From NCBI GenBank assembly GCA_009731375.1, contig BJOX01000091.1, positions 104,230-128,489 on the forward strand: a stretch of 24,260 bases of DNA. The letters run 5' to 3'. The notes beneath the pieces are model-generated. The model worked only from the letters and a program-made list of their open reading frames with translations, did no database searches and was not told where the DNA came from. This document shows positions 1 through 9,250 of this stretch, one piece after another. This DNA is from Paulinella micropora (Eukaryota > Cercozoa > Imbricatea > Euglyphida). Position 1 is the first letter of the stretch. Every line of letters begins with the position of its first letter. The translations under genes and the position numbers were made by a program.

Positions 1-6
1 ATAGAT

Positions 7-192
7 GAGATGTCGCAAAGGAATGTAGTCCTTGCAAAGGAACGCAGTTTCACATCAAACAATAATTTGTGTACTGTGCATGTGTCCGGGATGGGAATCA
101 CGGGTAGACTGTGTTCTGGAAAAAGAAGAGGAGGAAGGACGTTGAAGAAAAAGGCAATCTAGGAATGGAGAGTGGGGAGGATAAGGAAGAAG
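7..192 (-). mobile_element. 5'-truncated 3' tail of the RLE retrotransposon
   Basis: This segment is the reverse complement of 20299-20482, the 3' untranslated tail of the large retrotransposon further along. I see essentially one single-base length difference over about 185 bp. Its 3' end (CATCTC read on the minus strand) abuts ATCT-type repeat at window bases 1-6. Its truncated 5' end, near 192, meets a short TTAGGGTTAG bridge and then a long GATA array. It carries no coding sequence. Such 5' truncation is usual for target-primed retrotransposition. The near identity suggests a recent insertion. Confidence 0.88.
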
Positions 193-199
193 TTAGGGT

Positions 200-387
<188 letters not shown>

Positions 388-397
388 NNNNNNNNNN

Positions 398-917
398 TTG
401 TGTTTGGTCTATTAGCGCTGCACTTCCCAAGACAACACACACACACACACACGCACACACACACACACACACATGATGACTTCGTTTCACAGTACTTTTC
501 ACTGAACGGAACTGTGCAGCATATGAAGGCATTGAGTTTCAGATGTTCACTCGAATTCCCATGAGTGGGATTACCCCGCCCGACACGGTCATCCCTTGTC
601 TTTGGTGACAGGTCACAGGGCTTCAAATGTACTGGTGATACTCCAATATTGAGAACATAAATGCATCAAATAAAGTACTAAATAAAACCTTGCTTGCTAT
701 ATTTGATATACGATAGAATGGCACTCCACAACGCTATATCTGTCCATGATATATATGACGGTCTCTAGGGTATGACAGTACAATTGGACTGAATAGAGCC
801 GCAAAACCCTTATGAAATAAAGAAAATTGGAGTTTTCTGGCTGTGCCACCTATGACCAGTATTTTGTGTTTGCGGAGCCCTTTTGCACAGCACAGACCTG
901 GATCATGCACTCAAAAG
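398..917. other. Non-repetitive spacer, no gene recognised
   Basis: Apart from an (AC)n tract at 437-474, this stretch is unique and moderately AT-rich. It contains AATAAA-like strings (670-690, 815-822) but no reading frame with convincing coding character. I see no RNA gene. Confidence 0.5.
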
Positions 918-957
<40 letters not shown>

Positions 958-977
958 GTCTCACACACACACACACA

Positions 978-1015
<38 letters not shown>

Positions 1016-1261
1016 TACACACAGCTAACGCTGACAGACAGACAGACAGACAGACAGACGAAGACAGACAGACAGACAGACAGACTGACAGACACTACAA
1101 AGACAAAGACAAAGACAGCTAAAGACAAAGACAAAGACACAGACACAGACACAGACACAACACAGACACAGACACACAGACATAGACAAGACTCAGACAC
1201 AGATTCAGACACAGAAACAGAAACACAGACAGACGCAGACACAGACACAGGCATGTGTTTG

Positions 1262-1317
<56 letters not shown>

Positions 1318-1562
1318 TGTGTATATATATGTGTGTGTGTGTGTGTGTGTCTGTACGTGTCTTTGTCTGTGTCTTTTTCCATGTGAACTTGTGTCTGTGT
1401 CTGTGTCTGTCTGTGTCTGTGTCTGTGTCTGTCTGTGTCTGTGTGTCTGTGTCTGTGTCTGTGTCTGTGTCACGACTCTGCACACACAAAACACACACAC
1501 ACAAACACACACACACACACACACACATACACACACACATATATATATATGTCTTATATATG

Positions 1563-1625
<63 letters not shown>

Positions 1626-1667
1626 CTCTCTCTCTCACACACACACACACTCTCTCACACACACACA

Positions 1668-1753
<86 letters not shown>

Positions 1754-1806
1754 TTACTTACTTGCTCTTGCTCCCTTTCTTCCACAGACCGCAACCAACT
1801 CACGCA
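918..1806. repeat. Compound microsatellite block (AC, ACAG, AAAGAC, GT, ATCT, CT)
   Basis: Successive arrays follow one another: (AC)n 918-1020, ACAG/AAAGAC/ACAGAC-type hexa- and tetranucleotides 1030-1252, (GT)n with GTCT variants 1258-1470, (AC)n 1480-1545, (ATCT)n about 1561-1625, then mixed CT and AC to about 1755. Long open frames here exist only because the repeats lack stop codons. They are not genes. Confidence 0.95.
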
Positions 1807-1807
1807 T

Positions 1808-2100
1808 CAGCATGAGCGATGTCTCTCTCTCTCTATATATGTACATATATATTGTATATATATGTATATATATATCCCGCTCTCTCTCTCTCTCTCTCTG
1901 TCTGTCTCTCTCTCCATCATATCTCCCGCAGCATGAGCAACGAAACTATCTTTTCTCTCTCTCTCTCTCTCATATCTCCCGCAGCATCAGCAACAAAACT
2001 ATCTTTTCTCTCTCTCTCTCTCTCTCTCTCTCCATTAGATCCCACACAGCATGAGCAACGAAACCATTCTCGCGCTCGCTCTCTCTCTCTCTCTCTCTCT

Positions 2101-2161
<61 letters not shown>

Positions 2162-2222
2162 TGTATATATATTAGCTCACAGCTCCATTAGATCCCACGC
2201 AGCATGAGCAATGAAACCATCT

Positions 2223-2269
<47 letters not shown>

Positions 2270-2475
2270 GTATGTATTTATATTCATGTATGCTTACACA
2301 GCTCCATTAGATGCCCACGCAGCATGAGCAACGAAACCATCTTCTCTCGCTCTCTCTCTCTCTCACTCTCTCTCTCTCTCTATGCATATATATACATATA
2401 TATATATACATATATGTATATATACATATATGCATGTATATATATTAGCTCACACAGTATGAGCAACGAAACTAT
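1808..2475 (+). repeat. Interspersed array of a ~24-bp core in CT/TA microsatellite
   Basis: About six copies of a core resembling CAGCATGAGCAACGAAAC, usually followed by YATCTT, lie near 1929, 1982, 2047, 2200, 2320 and 2455. A partial copy lies at 1808. Three copies share a CATTAGAT-CCCAC-type leader. The spacers are (CT)n and (TA)n tracts of variable length. Read from the ATG, the core encodes MSNETIF. Several differences between copies are third-base changes (AAC/AAT, ACT/ACC). The last copy (2455) runs into the CPSC unit at 2481. It may be a duplicated micro-exon or just a compound satellite. Confidence 0.75.
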
Positions 2476-2480
2476 GCCCT

Positions 2481-2520
2481 GGGAAAGCACTAAGTGCCCC
2501 TCTTGCAAAGTCTTCATGGT
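2481..2520 (+). repeat. 40-bp CPSC unit, copy 1
   Basis: This unit matches 3234-3273 with two mismatches, and both are silent in the frame that reads [14 protein letters not shown]. It is followed directly by (ATCT)n. In this copy the frame continues from the MSNET core just upstream, giving a short CxxC-containing peptide. It may be part of a duplicated exon, or the 3' end of another element next to the ATCT repeat. No function can be assigned. Confidence 0.6.
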
Positions 2521-2526
2521 CACGAC

Positions 2527-2578
<52 letters not shown>

Positions 2579-2594
2579 ATATATATATATCTAT

Positions 2595-2673
<79 letters not shown>
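2527..2673. repeat. (ATCT)n microsatellite
   Basis: A tetranucleotide array with a short TA interruption at 2577-2592. It separates the CPSC unit from the first copy of the second interspersed family. Confidence 0.95.
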
Positions 2674-2676
<3 letters not shown>

Positions 2677-2900
2677 GCTTACTGGGCCCTCTGTAATGGA
2701 GGTGGGAGCTCGTTCTGCAAGGGGCGCTTTATGGAACGAGCCCTGGCCCCGCCTGGTACCAGGAAGCTTTGGTATTGCCTGTATCAGTCCCTTCCGTGCA
2801 AACATCACGGCTTAGCTGGGCATCGGGTTAATACTTTACCCACAGACTTCCTGGTTGACGAAATCAGAAGCTCCTTTTTTCTGACATTAGTCGATATTTC
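2674..2900 (+). mobile_element. Interspersed family 2, copy A (5'-truncated)
   Basis: About 227 bp matching the 3' parts of the copies at 3356-3734 and 21801-22180. It starts within the family sequence at the TCTGCTTACTGGG block and ends in CGATATTTC, followed at once by (ATCT)n. It contains an inverted pair GCTCGTTC/GAACGAGC able to form a hairpin. No coding capacity is evident. The truncated start and fixed 3' end suggest a retroposed, probably non-autonomous element. Confidence 0.8.
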
Positions 2901-2967
<67 letters not shown>

Positions 2968-2993
2968 GATCGATCGATCGATCTATCTATCTA

Positions 2994-3046
<53 letters not shown>

Positions 3047-3162
3047 ATATATGTGTGTGTATGTATGTATATATATATATCTATATATATATATATATTT
3101 ATGTATATTATATAATCTATCTATCTATCTATCTATCTATCCATCTATCTATCTATCTATCC

Positions 3163-3228
<66 letters not shown>

Positions 3229-3233
3229 TATGT
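2901..3233. repeat. (ATCT)n microsatellite with ATCG, GTCT and TA blocks
   Basis: A long ATCT array interrupted by CGAT units (2967-2982), GTCT units (about 2998-3009) and TATG/TA dinucleotide tracts (3047-3115). It runs from the 3' end of family-2 copy A to the second CPSC unit. Confidence 0.95.
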
Positions 3234-3273
3234 GGGAAAGCACCAAGTGCCCTTCTTGCAAAGTCTTCATGGT
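3234..3273 (+). repeat. 40-bp CPSC unit, copy 2
   Basis: Second copy of the unit at 2481-2520. It lies between an upstream (ATCT)n array and a downstream CTAC/ATCT array. The two differences from copy 1 are at third codon positions of the [14 protein letters not shown] frame. The MSNET core seen before copy 1 is absent here. Confidence 0.6.
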
Positions 3274-3279
3274 TATTAT

Positions 3280-3291
3280 CTACCTACCTAC

Positions 3292-3355
<64 letters not shown>
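3280..3355. repeat. (CTAC)n/(ATCT)n microsatellite
   Basis: A few CTAC units followed by a clean ATCT array that ends directly at the 5' truncation point of family-2 copy B. Confidence 0.95.
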
Positions 3356-3358
<3 letters not shown>

Positions 3359-3734
3359 GCCATACGCCTATAAGTCACATGCCGAAATAGCGACGGGAAG
3401 CACAATCCTGTTCCCTCAGGGTGCCCTTTCTCGCTTGTTGAGCCCGGAAGAAAACCCACAGTGCTCTGTCGGTTTATACTAGACTGTCGAACAGTCTCGA
3501 AACTCCATCTGCTTACTGGGTCCTCTGTAATGGAGGTGGGAGCTCGTTCTGCAAGGGGCGCTTATGGAACGAGCCCTGGCCCCGCCTGGTACTAGGGAGC
3601 TTTGTTATCGCCTGTATCAGTCCCTTCCGTGCAAACATCACGGCTTAGCTGGGCCTCGGGTTAATACTTTACCCACAGACTTCCTTGGTTGACGAAATCA
3701 GAAGCTCCTTTTTTCTGACATTAGTCGATATCTC
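3356..3734 (+). mobile_element. Interspersed family 2, copy B
   Basis: About 379 bp closely matching 21801-22180 over its whole length. The 3' end reads CGATATCTC and abuts (ATCT)n; the 5' end starts directly after another ATCT array. The stem pair GCTCGTTC (3542-3549) and GAACGAGC (3567-3574) is perfect, with a 17-base loop. No open frame of note and no clear internal Pol III boxes were found, so a SINE assignment is unproven. It may instead be the 3' tail of a longer retrotransposon. Confidence 0.82.
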
Positions 3735-3852
3735 ATCTATCTATCTATCTATCTATCTAACTATCTATCTATCTATATATATATTTATATATGTTTATAT
3801 ATTTATATATTTATATATATTATATATATACCTACCTACCTACCTCCCTAGA
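3735..3852. repeat. (ATCT)n, (TA)n and (CTAC)n microsatellite
   Basis: A tetranucleotide array immediately 3' of family-2 copy B, passing into TATA/TATT-rich sequence and then CTAC units. Confidence 0.93.
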
Positions 3853-4150
3853 TGTTCATATCTACTTCTCACGGCTTTAACTTGCGCTAAAATCAAACTG
3901 TCATTGCGGTTACATTCCGTCGTAGTGACGGCCCACGCGTTTCGTTTAACAAGCAAGCAAATAACTCGCTTAATTTTTCCCGAAATTCGATGGGGTTTTT
4001 GGTGAGCTGCCTGATCTTAAATTTTCCCGAAATTCAATTCGTTTTTGCAGTGAACTGCCTGATTTGATCACCCTGCTTCGATTTCTGCAGAAACCATGAT
4101 CAGTATATTTTAGAGGGTAATTCTTTTATGTGTGTGTTTTGTGTGTTTTG
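3853..4150. other. Unique sequence with a short tandem duplication
   Basis: No gene is recognised. A unit of about 47 bp is imperfectly duplicated at 3975-4067; both copies contain TTTTCCCGAAATTC and end in CTGCCTGAT. The duplication is local and no function is evident. Confidence 0.5.
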
Positions 4151-4244
4151 TTTGCTGTTGTTGCTGTTGTTGTTGTTGTTGCTGTTGTTGTTGCTGTAAT
4201 TGTTGTTATTATTATTGTTGTTGTTGTTGTTGTTGTTGCTGTTA

Positions 4245-4276
<32 letters not shown>

Positions 4277-4311
4277 GTTGTTGTTGTTGTTGTTGTTCTT
4301 GTTGTTGTTAG
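4151..4311. repeat. (GTT)n/(ATT)n microsatellite
   Basis: A GTT/GCT/ATT trinucleotide array. It ends in GTTGTTAG just before a cysteine-rich open stretch, so it could be the pyrimidine-poor end of an intron. The open frames across it are repeat artefacts. Confidence 0.9.
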
Positions 4312-4389
4312 AGCCTGCTGTGCGAAGACGGCGCGTGTTGCTGGACGTGTCAGCAGTGCGGTCACAAGGACTTGCCCATCCCCTTCACA
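4312..4389 (+). CDS. Candidate cysteine-rich exon fragment, LDLa-like
   Basis: Right after a possible acceptor (TTAG) the frame reads 25 residues before a TGA and includes CEDGACCWTCQQCG. This resembles, residue for residue, the second cysteine exon of the two genes in the inverted duplication ([15 protein letters not shown] at 6602 downward, [15 protein letters not shown] at 8851 upward). Shared positions are C-E-D, W-T-C-Q and C-G. The implied splice phase is 0 rather than 2, and no matching upstream exon was found, so it may be a diverged relic. The other two frames are also open here. Confidence 0.35.
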
Positions 4390-5063
4390 GGCTGAGCGGA
4401 GATTCTTTTGCCGCCTTCAAGCCGCAGCAGAACTACCCGACTCCGGGCATGCCGTTCTCAGTCAATTTGAGAAGTTCCTATTTCTTAATCACAACGAACA
4501 ATGACTTCAAGCGCAACGATCGCAGTCAATGCTTGTATCTACAGCCTGTGTTATGGCTCATTAGAAAGCTCTTGAGGAGAGCTTTCAAACGAGTCACTAC
4601 ACATGCCCTCAAGATCAGAACCGGCTCAGAACGAAGAGTTTGAAATCATTGCTCATTGTGGTCAAGGACAAGGAACTTCTCATGCGAGATATGACAGTGC
4701 TGAGGTTGTCGTTGGAAAACCCTAGTCCTGAGCTTCCGAACGGTGCCGGCCGGCAAATCTATCATCAGCAGCACAATGCACAGAGAAAAATGAGATGGAA
4801 GTTGGGTGAGTCGCTTGCTGCTTGAACAGCCTCTCAATCAGATCAAGCGGAAACAGCGTCTTAATTTTGCAGCCATATTGCCAGCTCGATCTTTGAGCTA
4901 GGAACGGATTTGATCACACTGACCAGCGGACACGCCGTGACCGTCGATGTCTCAAGTTTGTGCTGCGCTGTTCATATATTTATTATCCATTGCGGCTATT
5001 GATGCATTGGAGTCGCTGACTATATTAATATTACAGTAAAATAAATCATCCACTGTGTTATTA
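4390..5063. other. Unique sequence, no confident gene
   Basis: Several overlapping short frames exist (for example 4640-4825 on the plus strand), but none has family signatures. A donor-like GGGTGAGTCGC occurs near 4803 and echoes the GGGTAAGTCGC donors at 6775 (minus) and 8571 (plus). The coding potential upstream of it is weak. An AT-rich stretch follows. Confidence 0.4.
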
Positions 5064-5325
5064 CTGACGACATTCAAGAGAAAAAAAAATTAGGTTTTAG
5101 TTTTTGTGTCAGATTTTCATTTTTGTGTCAGTTTTTCATTGAGGCAAAAATTCAAAATTTTCCAATTTAACGGTAACATTTCGCGAAAATTTACAATATG
5201 TTGCGGACGAATTTAGCCGTTAATTTGAAAAATTCGAATTTCCAACCAAAGTCGAAATTCCAATCAAAATAAAAATTCCAACCAAAATCGAAAAACTATT
5301 TTTTTTTTCTCTTGAATGTCGTCAG
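5064..5325. mobile_element. Hairpin MITE with TA flanks
   Basis: Terminal inverted repeats CTGACGACATTCAAGAG plus an A run are followed by inner inverted segments (around AATTTAACGG and CCGTTAATTT). The whole 262-bp unit is therefore an imperfect palindrome. TA occurs immediately outside both ends (5062-5063 and 5326-5327), consistent with a Tc1/mariner-type TA duplication; an ATT duplication is also possible. There is no coding capacity. The tips resemble those of the hairpin at 16344-16550. Confidence 0.7.
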
Positions 5326-5327
5326 TA

Positions 5328-5540
5328 TTAATAATACATCAACTGGAAACTTCAGCAAATCAAGTATTATCTGCACTATTATTTTTGAATAGTTATTTAA
5401 TAACAGGGCCCGGGTTTAAATGGACCACGAGTGATCATGCTCGCCCCTTTGCTGATGAAAGGCTGGTTACAGCTAAGATTGAGATCAGGCTATGTGCAGT
5501 TCTGAAAGGCTTGTCTCAGGCAAACCGGCAAGTAGTAGAA
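5328..5540 (+). other. Possible terminal-exon sequence upstream of a poly(A)-site repeat
   Basis: A frame open to 5570 follows an AACAG acceptor-like site near 5401-5406 and contains VTAKIEIRLCAVLKGLSQ. It overlaps the repeated poly(A)-site segment, and the paralogous segment at 15386 does not keep the frame. It is most likely untranslated or a chance frame. Confidence 0.25.
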
Positions 5541-5725
5541 ATCTACGTAAATAAACGAAGTGACTCGTGACTCCCGGTTCTCAGCTATTTACTGGTATTT
5601 CACCTACTCTCTTGAGTTAGGACTTATTGCAGCCATAGAGACTTTTAACAAGAGTTCGTCAAGTTGTGTATGAGGCGACGCCTCATTTATCGCTTGGGGT
5701 TGTATCCAAACTCACAATTTATAAA
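5541..5725 (+). repeat. Poly(A)-site repeat, copy 1
   Basis: This is a diverged direct copy of 15386-15540. Both contain GTAAATAAACGAAGTGAC, TATTTCACCT, CAGCCATAG, AAGAGTTCGT and AAACTCACA in the same order. The AATAAA hexamer lies near the start of each. Copy 1 also carries a short palindrome, TGAGGCGACGCCTCA, at about 5671-5685. They could be the 3' ends of paralogous genes or of an old retroelement. Confidence 0.55.
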
Positions 5726-6226
5726 TCAGTACTATTAATATATTTTTCGAAAATTTAAAATACACCAATCCGGCTCGTGAAGTTTGAAGTTCTATCCAGG
5801 CGTCAATTATGATGCTAATTTTCAAGTGTGCTATGCTATTTTGTTGTATGTGTTTAATGTTTGTTTTTTATTAAATACTTTTCAACGCATAGTACTGACC
5901 TATGTAGCTTAGCAAATTCACAAAAGTAATTTAAAATATTACTATAGCAAAATCAACTATTTTCACAATATGCCTCAGATAAAATTGTTCTTTTAGCTCA
6001 CAACTGTAACTCTAATAAAATTTTCTTAGCAAGTAAACTGCGAGCTCAATCGAGTAAATAAACTAAAAATACTCTTTATTTTGACTCATAAAATTTAAAT
6101 CCACTTAAATGGATCGAGTGGCCCCCGACCGTACACATAAGAGTTAAAACAGTGTTTGCGTAAAAAAATCAATGTGGATTTGATCTACATTTGCGGATGA
6201 CCATTCAAGGATCAATACTAGATAAA
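5726..6226. other. AT-rich unique spacer
   Basis: AT-rich sequence with no reading frame, RNA gene or repeat that I can support. It ends where the large inverted duplication begins. Confidence 0.5.
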
Positions 6227-6325
6227 CTTTCGTTTGAAGCTGTTTAATTTTGTGAACGATGATTGAAACTGGATAGATAATCTGAAAATTTCATAATACG
6301 AAAGTCAGTTTATGATGTCACCGTC

Positions 6326-6503
6326 ACTGACGGAAAGAAGCTCAAGCCTTGAACCCAGAAGAGACTGGTAGCAACATGTAACCATGTCCATCGAAGCTTC
6401 ATTAGGGTACGCGCAGCAATAGAGGCCATAAGTGAACCGGCTCGAGCCGGCCTCAGTCCAACACACCGATGTACTTCCAAGTGAATGCCTTGACGTTCAC
6501 CCA
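6326..6503. repeat. Segment X, left copy (orientation-flipped)
   Basis: This matches 8959-9144 in the same orientation, although the surrounding arms are inverted to each other. Shared landmarks in order are CTGACGG, AAGAGACTGGTA, TGTAACCATG, CGAAGCTTCATT, AAGTGAACC, GCTCGAGCC and TGCCTTGACGTTCACCCA. One arm has therefore suffered a local inversion. The breakpoint falls at the end of the cysteine exon, so the stop codon of that exon comes from opposite ends of X in the two arms. Confidence 0.75.
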
Positions 6504-6606
6504 GAAGGACATGTAATTCTTTCAAAACGGCACGTGGGACAGCCGCCGCAAGTCTGGCAAGTCCAATTAGTTTCATCCTCACAATCGGGGCATTCGCATC
6601 GGCTGA

Positions 6607-6652
<46 letters not shown>

Positions 6653-6862
6653 ATTACATGAAAAGTGACGACAGCGATACATACAATGATATCTCCACAC
6701 ACTTGCGGATTCACTTGTATCTATGCAATCAAGGCGTGTTTGTGGTCTTAGTGATTATCATGAGAGCGACTTACCCATTATTCTTCCAGGGGAGATAAAT
6801 TTCCCAGCCGTTATTGCAAGTGAACACACCCGCATTTGGTCCTCCAAGGTATGGCGAGCACT
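6497..6862 (-). CDS. LDLa-like cysteine module, left paralogue (two exons)
   Basis: Exon A is 6862-6775 (after a GTTAG acceptor, before a GGGTAAGT donor) and exon B is 6602-6497 (after a CT-rich tract and TTCAG). Joined in phase 2, they read C-x13-F-T-C-N-N-G-W-E-I and then R-C-E-C-P-D-C-E-D-E, followed by [12 protein letters not shown] and a stop. The F-x-C-x-N-G opening and C-x-D-E calcium-site-like end suggest a degenerate LDL-receptor class A domain, normally extracellular, with cysteine spacing unlike the canonical six. Exon A enters in phase 1, so an upstream exon is needed; none is certain. The stop lies at the edge of flipped segment X, so the true 3' end may be lost. An alternative donor (GTGAAC) lies at the stop. 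Confidence 0.55.
6605..6651. repeat. (GA)n/(CT)n microsatellite in an intron
   Basis: On the minus strand this is a (CT)n polypyrimidine tract ending in TTCAG. It would be the 3' splice signal of the intron between the two left-arm cysteine exons. In the right arm the same intron is expanded by (TA)n. Confidence 0.85.
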
Positions 6863-6916
6863 CTAACAGCACAAGTCAACACACCCGATCCTTGAGCTCT
6901 GTTTCACTTCCAACGG

Positions 6917-6924
6917 TGACGTCA
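6917..6924. promoter_or_regulatory. CRE-like TGACGTCA palindrome
   Basis: A perfect cAMP-response-element palindrome lies between the small membrane-protein gene and the cysteine module of the left arm. The right arm keeps CGACGTCA at 8442-8449 in the same context, GGCG-GACGTCACCGTTGGAAG. A TATAAAG lies about 60-75 bases further toward the centre in both arms. It may be a promoter for the cysteine-module gene, or part of an untranslated exon. Confidence 0.3.
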
Positions 6925-7018
6925 CCGCCACCAAACATGGCCACACTGTCAGGTTATCAAAACAGAACTGCAATGTCTTTATACTTGCCAACCGCGTGAC
7001 ATTAAATTATAATTCTTT

Positions 7019-7605
7019 TTATTTGTCTTCTTGAATAAACTCGGAAGCCCTCCAGCTCTCCTGACTGTTCTCTCTTGCAGTCTTTCGACCTTTGCTGCGT
7101 TTGCTCTTGCTCTTGCTACCGTCGCGAGCTACCTGCAGACAATTGCGAAGTATATGCAAACGATGCTCAAAGCTTGAATACTCAGCATGTTGCATACTTT
7201 ATCCACCCATGCATCCATCTATCTATTCATCTATTGTCAATATGTTTTTATCTATCCAAACCTCAAATTGGTTTCATTCTTGAGCCAGTGACAGAACCTG
7301 GAGAGTGTTCATCTTGTGGTTCAAGTCCAACTCAGAGTTCTCAAGCGGTGAGGAGCTGTACGCGTTATCACGATATCGATGCGCAACAGACCATCTATGA
7401 GAAACCGCGCCCACGATCAAACCCCCAAAAACCAACGCCAAACTTCGCCAAATCGAGAGAGAGGTTTTTGGCCGTTCTGCCAGCATAGTGTCTACAAGCA
7501 CACGCATAGGACGGGTACATTGCACAGTTTGCAGTACTGTTGCGAATTTGAACTTAGCTCCGGCTTGATACCTTGTCTGATCATGGTTGCGTCATAAACC
7601 TCCAT
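7019..7605 (-). CDS. Small hydrophobic-segment protein, left paralogue (three exons)
   Basis: Exons are 7605-7572, 7491-7298 and 7132-7019, giving 113 residues. Introns are GT-AG (donors AAG|GTAT and CAG|GTTC; acceptors TTGTAG and CTGCAG). Junction phases (1, then 0) match the right paralogue. The protein starts MEVYDATMIRQ, has a hydrophobic stretch at about residues 28-42 (LALVFGGLIVGAV) flanked by basic residues, a Ser/Asn-rich middle, and a Lys/Arg/Ser-rich C-terminal exon (KSKSKRSKGRK). The stretch is short for a membrane span. Relative to the right copy, exon indels are +3, +6 and +3 bases, whereas intron differences break frame. That pattern argues for a translated gene. I do not recognise the family. 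The AATAAA overlapping the stop could serve as poly(A) signal. Confidence 0.62.
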
Positions 7606-7779
7606 GGTGAAAGAGGTACACTTAATATTTAGTGCCGTTTAAATAGACCGGTGAACACAAAATTTTAAGGCAAAGCCCTTCATCAGTCCTAACTGTGAAA
7701 GGGTTTTTCCGAACGGCAAGTTTTTTCGAGACGACAGCTTCTAAAAGAAGCTTGGTTGTGACCTTACGAAACGTCCATC
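7606..7779. promoter_or_regulatory. Candidate bidirectional promoter at the duplication centre
   Basis: This unique 174-bp spacer lies between the two divergent ATG codons, so if both genes are transcribed their start signals may lie here. TATTTAAA-like sequence occurs near 7635-7645. The minus strand contains CTGATGA followed by an imperfect AGGGC/GCCTT stem, resembling a decayed hammerhead ribozyme of the kind carried by Penelope-like elements. The catalytic GAAA box is not intact. A related CATCAGTCCT block occurs near 15720. Confidence 0.3.
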
Positions 7780-8369
7780 ATGGAGGTTTATGACGCAACC
7801 ACGATCAGACAAGGTATCAAGCCTGGAGCTAAGTTCGAATTCGCAACTGCAACTGTGCAATGTACTTGTGTCCACATCCCTTTGTGCTTGTAGACACTAT
7901 GCTGGCAGAACGGCCAAAAACCTCTCTCTCGATTTGGCGAAGTTTGGCCTTGGTTTTTGGGGGTTTGATCGTGGGCGCGGTTTCTGATAGATTGTTTGTT
8001 GCGCATCGATATCATGATAACGCGTACAGCTCCTCATCACTTGAAAACTCTGAGTTGGACTTTAACCACAAGAACACTCTACAGGTCTGTCACTCGCTCG
8101 AGAATGAAACCAATAGTCTACCAATTTGAGGTAGTTGGATAGATAAAAACTTATTGACAATAGATGAATAGATAGATGGATGCATGGGTGGATAAAGTAT
8201 GCAACATGCTGAGTATTCAAGCTTTGAGCAACGTCTGCATATACTTCGCAATTGTCTGCAGGTAGCTCGCGACGGTAGCAAGAGCAAACGCAAAGGTCGA
8301 AAGACTGCAAGAGAGAACGATCAGGAGAGCTGGAGGGTTTCCGAGTTTAATCAAGAAGCAAATATTTAA
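7780..8369 (+). CDS. Small hydrophobic-segment protein, right paralogue (three exons)
   Basis: Exons are 7780-7813, 7894-8084 and 8262-8369, giving 110 residues; introns are 80 and 177 bp. The order of features is MEVYDATTIRQ, then a TSLSIWR stretch, a hydrophobic segment (residues ~28-42), a Ser/Asn-rich linker containing DNAYSSSSLENSELD, and a basic last exon (SKSKRKGRK) ending EANI. Compared with the left copy, substitutions are scattered, but every length change inside an exon keeps frame. The frame breaks just after each donor. The ATG was chosen because the two arms become similar at this codon, and the right arm has an in-frame TGA 18 bases upstream. A single-pass membrane protein is possible, but topology is not determinable. 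No known family is recognised. Confidence 0.62.
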
Positions 8370-8504
8370 AAAAAAATCAATGTCATGCGGTTTGGCTCAA
8401 GTATAAAGACATTGCAGTTCTGTTTTGATAACCTGTGGCGGCGACGTCACCGTTGGAAGTTGAGAAAGAGCTCAAGGATCGGGTGTGTTGACTTGTGTTG
8501 GCAG

Positions 8505-8958
<454 letters not shown>

Positions 8959-8962
<4 letters not shown>

Positions 8963-9144
8963 CGGGCAGCTCAACTCTTGAACTCGGAAGCGTTTGAGAA
9001 GAGACTGGTACCCACTTGTAACCATGCTAATCGAAGCTTCATTGTGGTAATCGCAACAATAGAAGCCTGAAGTGAACCGAGCTCGAGCCGCTTCCGAGTC
9101 CAACACCAACGTACTTCAAGTGAATGCCTTGACGTTCACCCAAA
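8959..9144. repeat. Segment X, right copy
   Basis: Partner of 6326-6503 in direct orientation. X tips show short inverted similarity (GTGAGCGGTC against GACGTTCACC), which could have promoted inversion within one arm. Confidence 0.75.
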
Positions 9145-9250
9145 AGTGTTTAAACGGTGACATCAAAAACTGACTTGAAAGTTAGAATGATGAAATTGTT
9201 AGAATTAGCTTCAAACATCGTTTACAAAATTAAACAGCTTCAAATGTATA

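Noticed and set aside
1808-2475. CRISPR-like array (repeated ~24-bp core with spacers)
   Set aside because: Spacers are CT/TA microsatellite of very uneven length, the genome is clearly eukaryotic, and no cas-like genes are present.
7606-7779. Functional hammerhead ribozyme
   Set aside because: CTGATGA and a stem-like region are present, but the GAAA box and closing stem are not. At best it is a relic.
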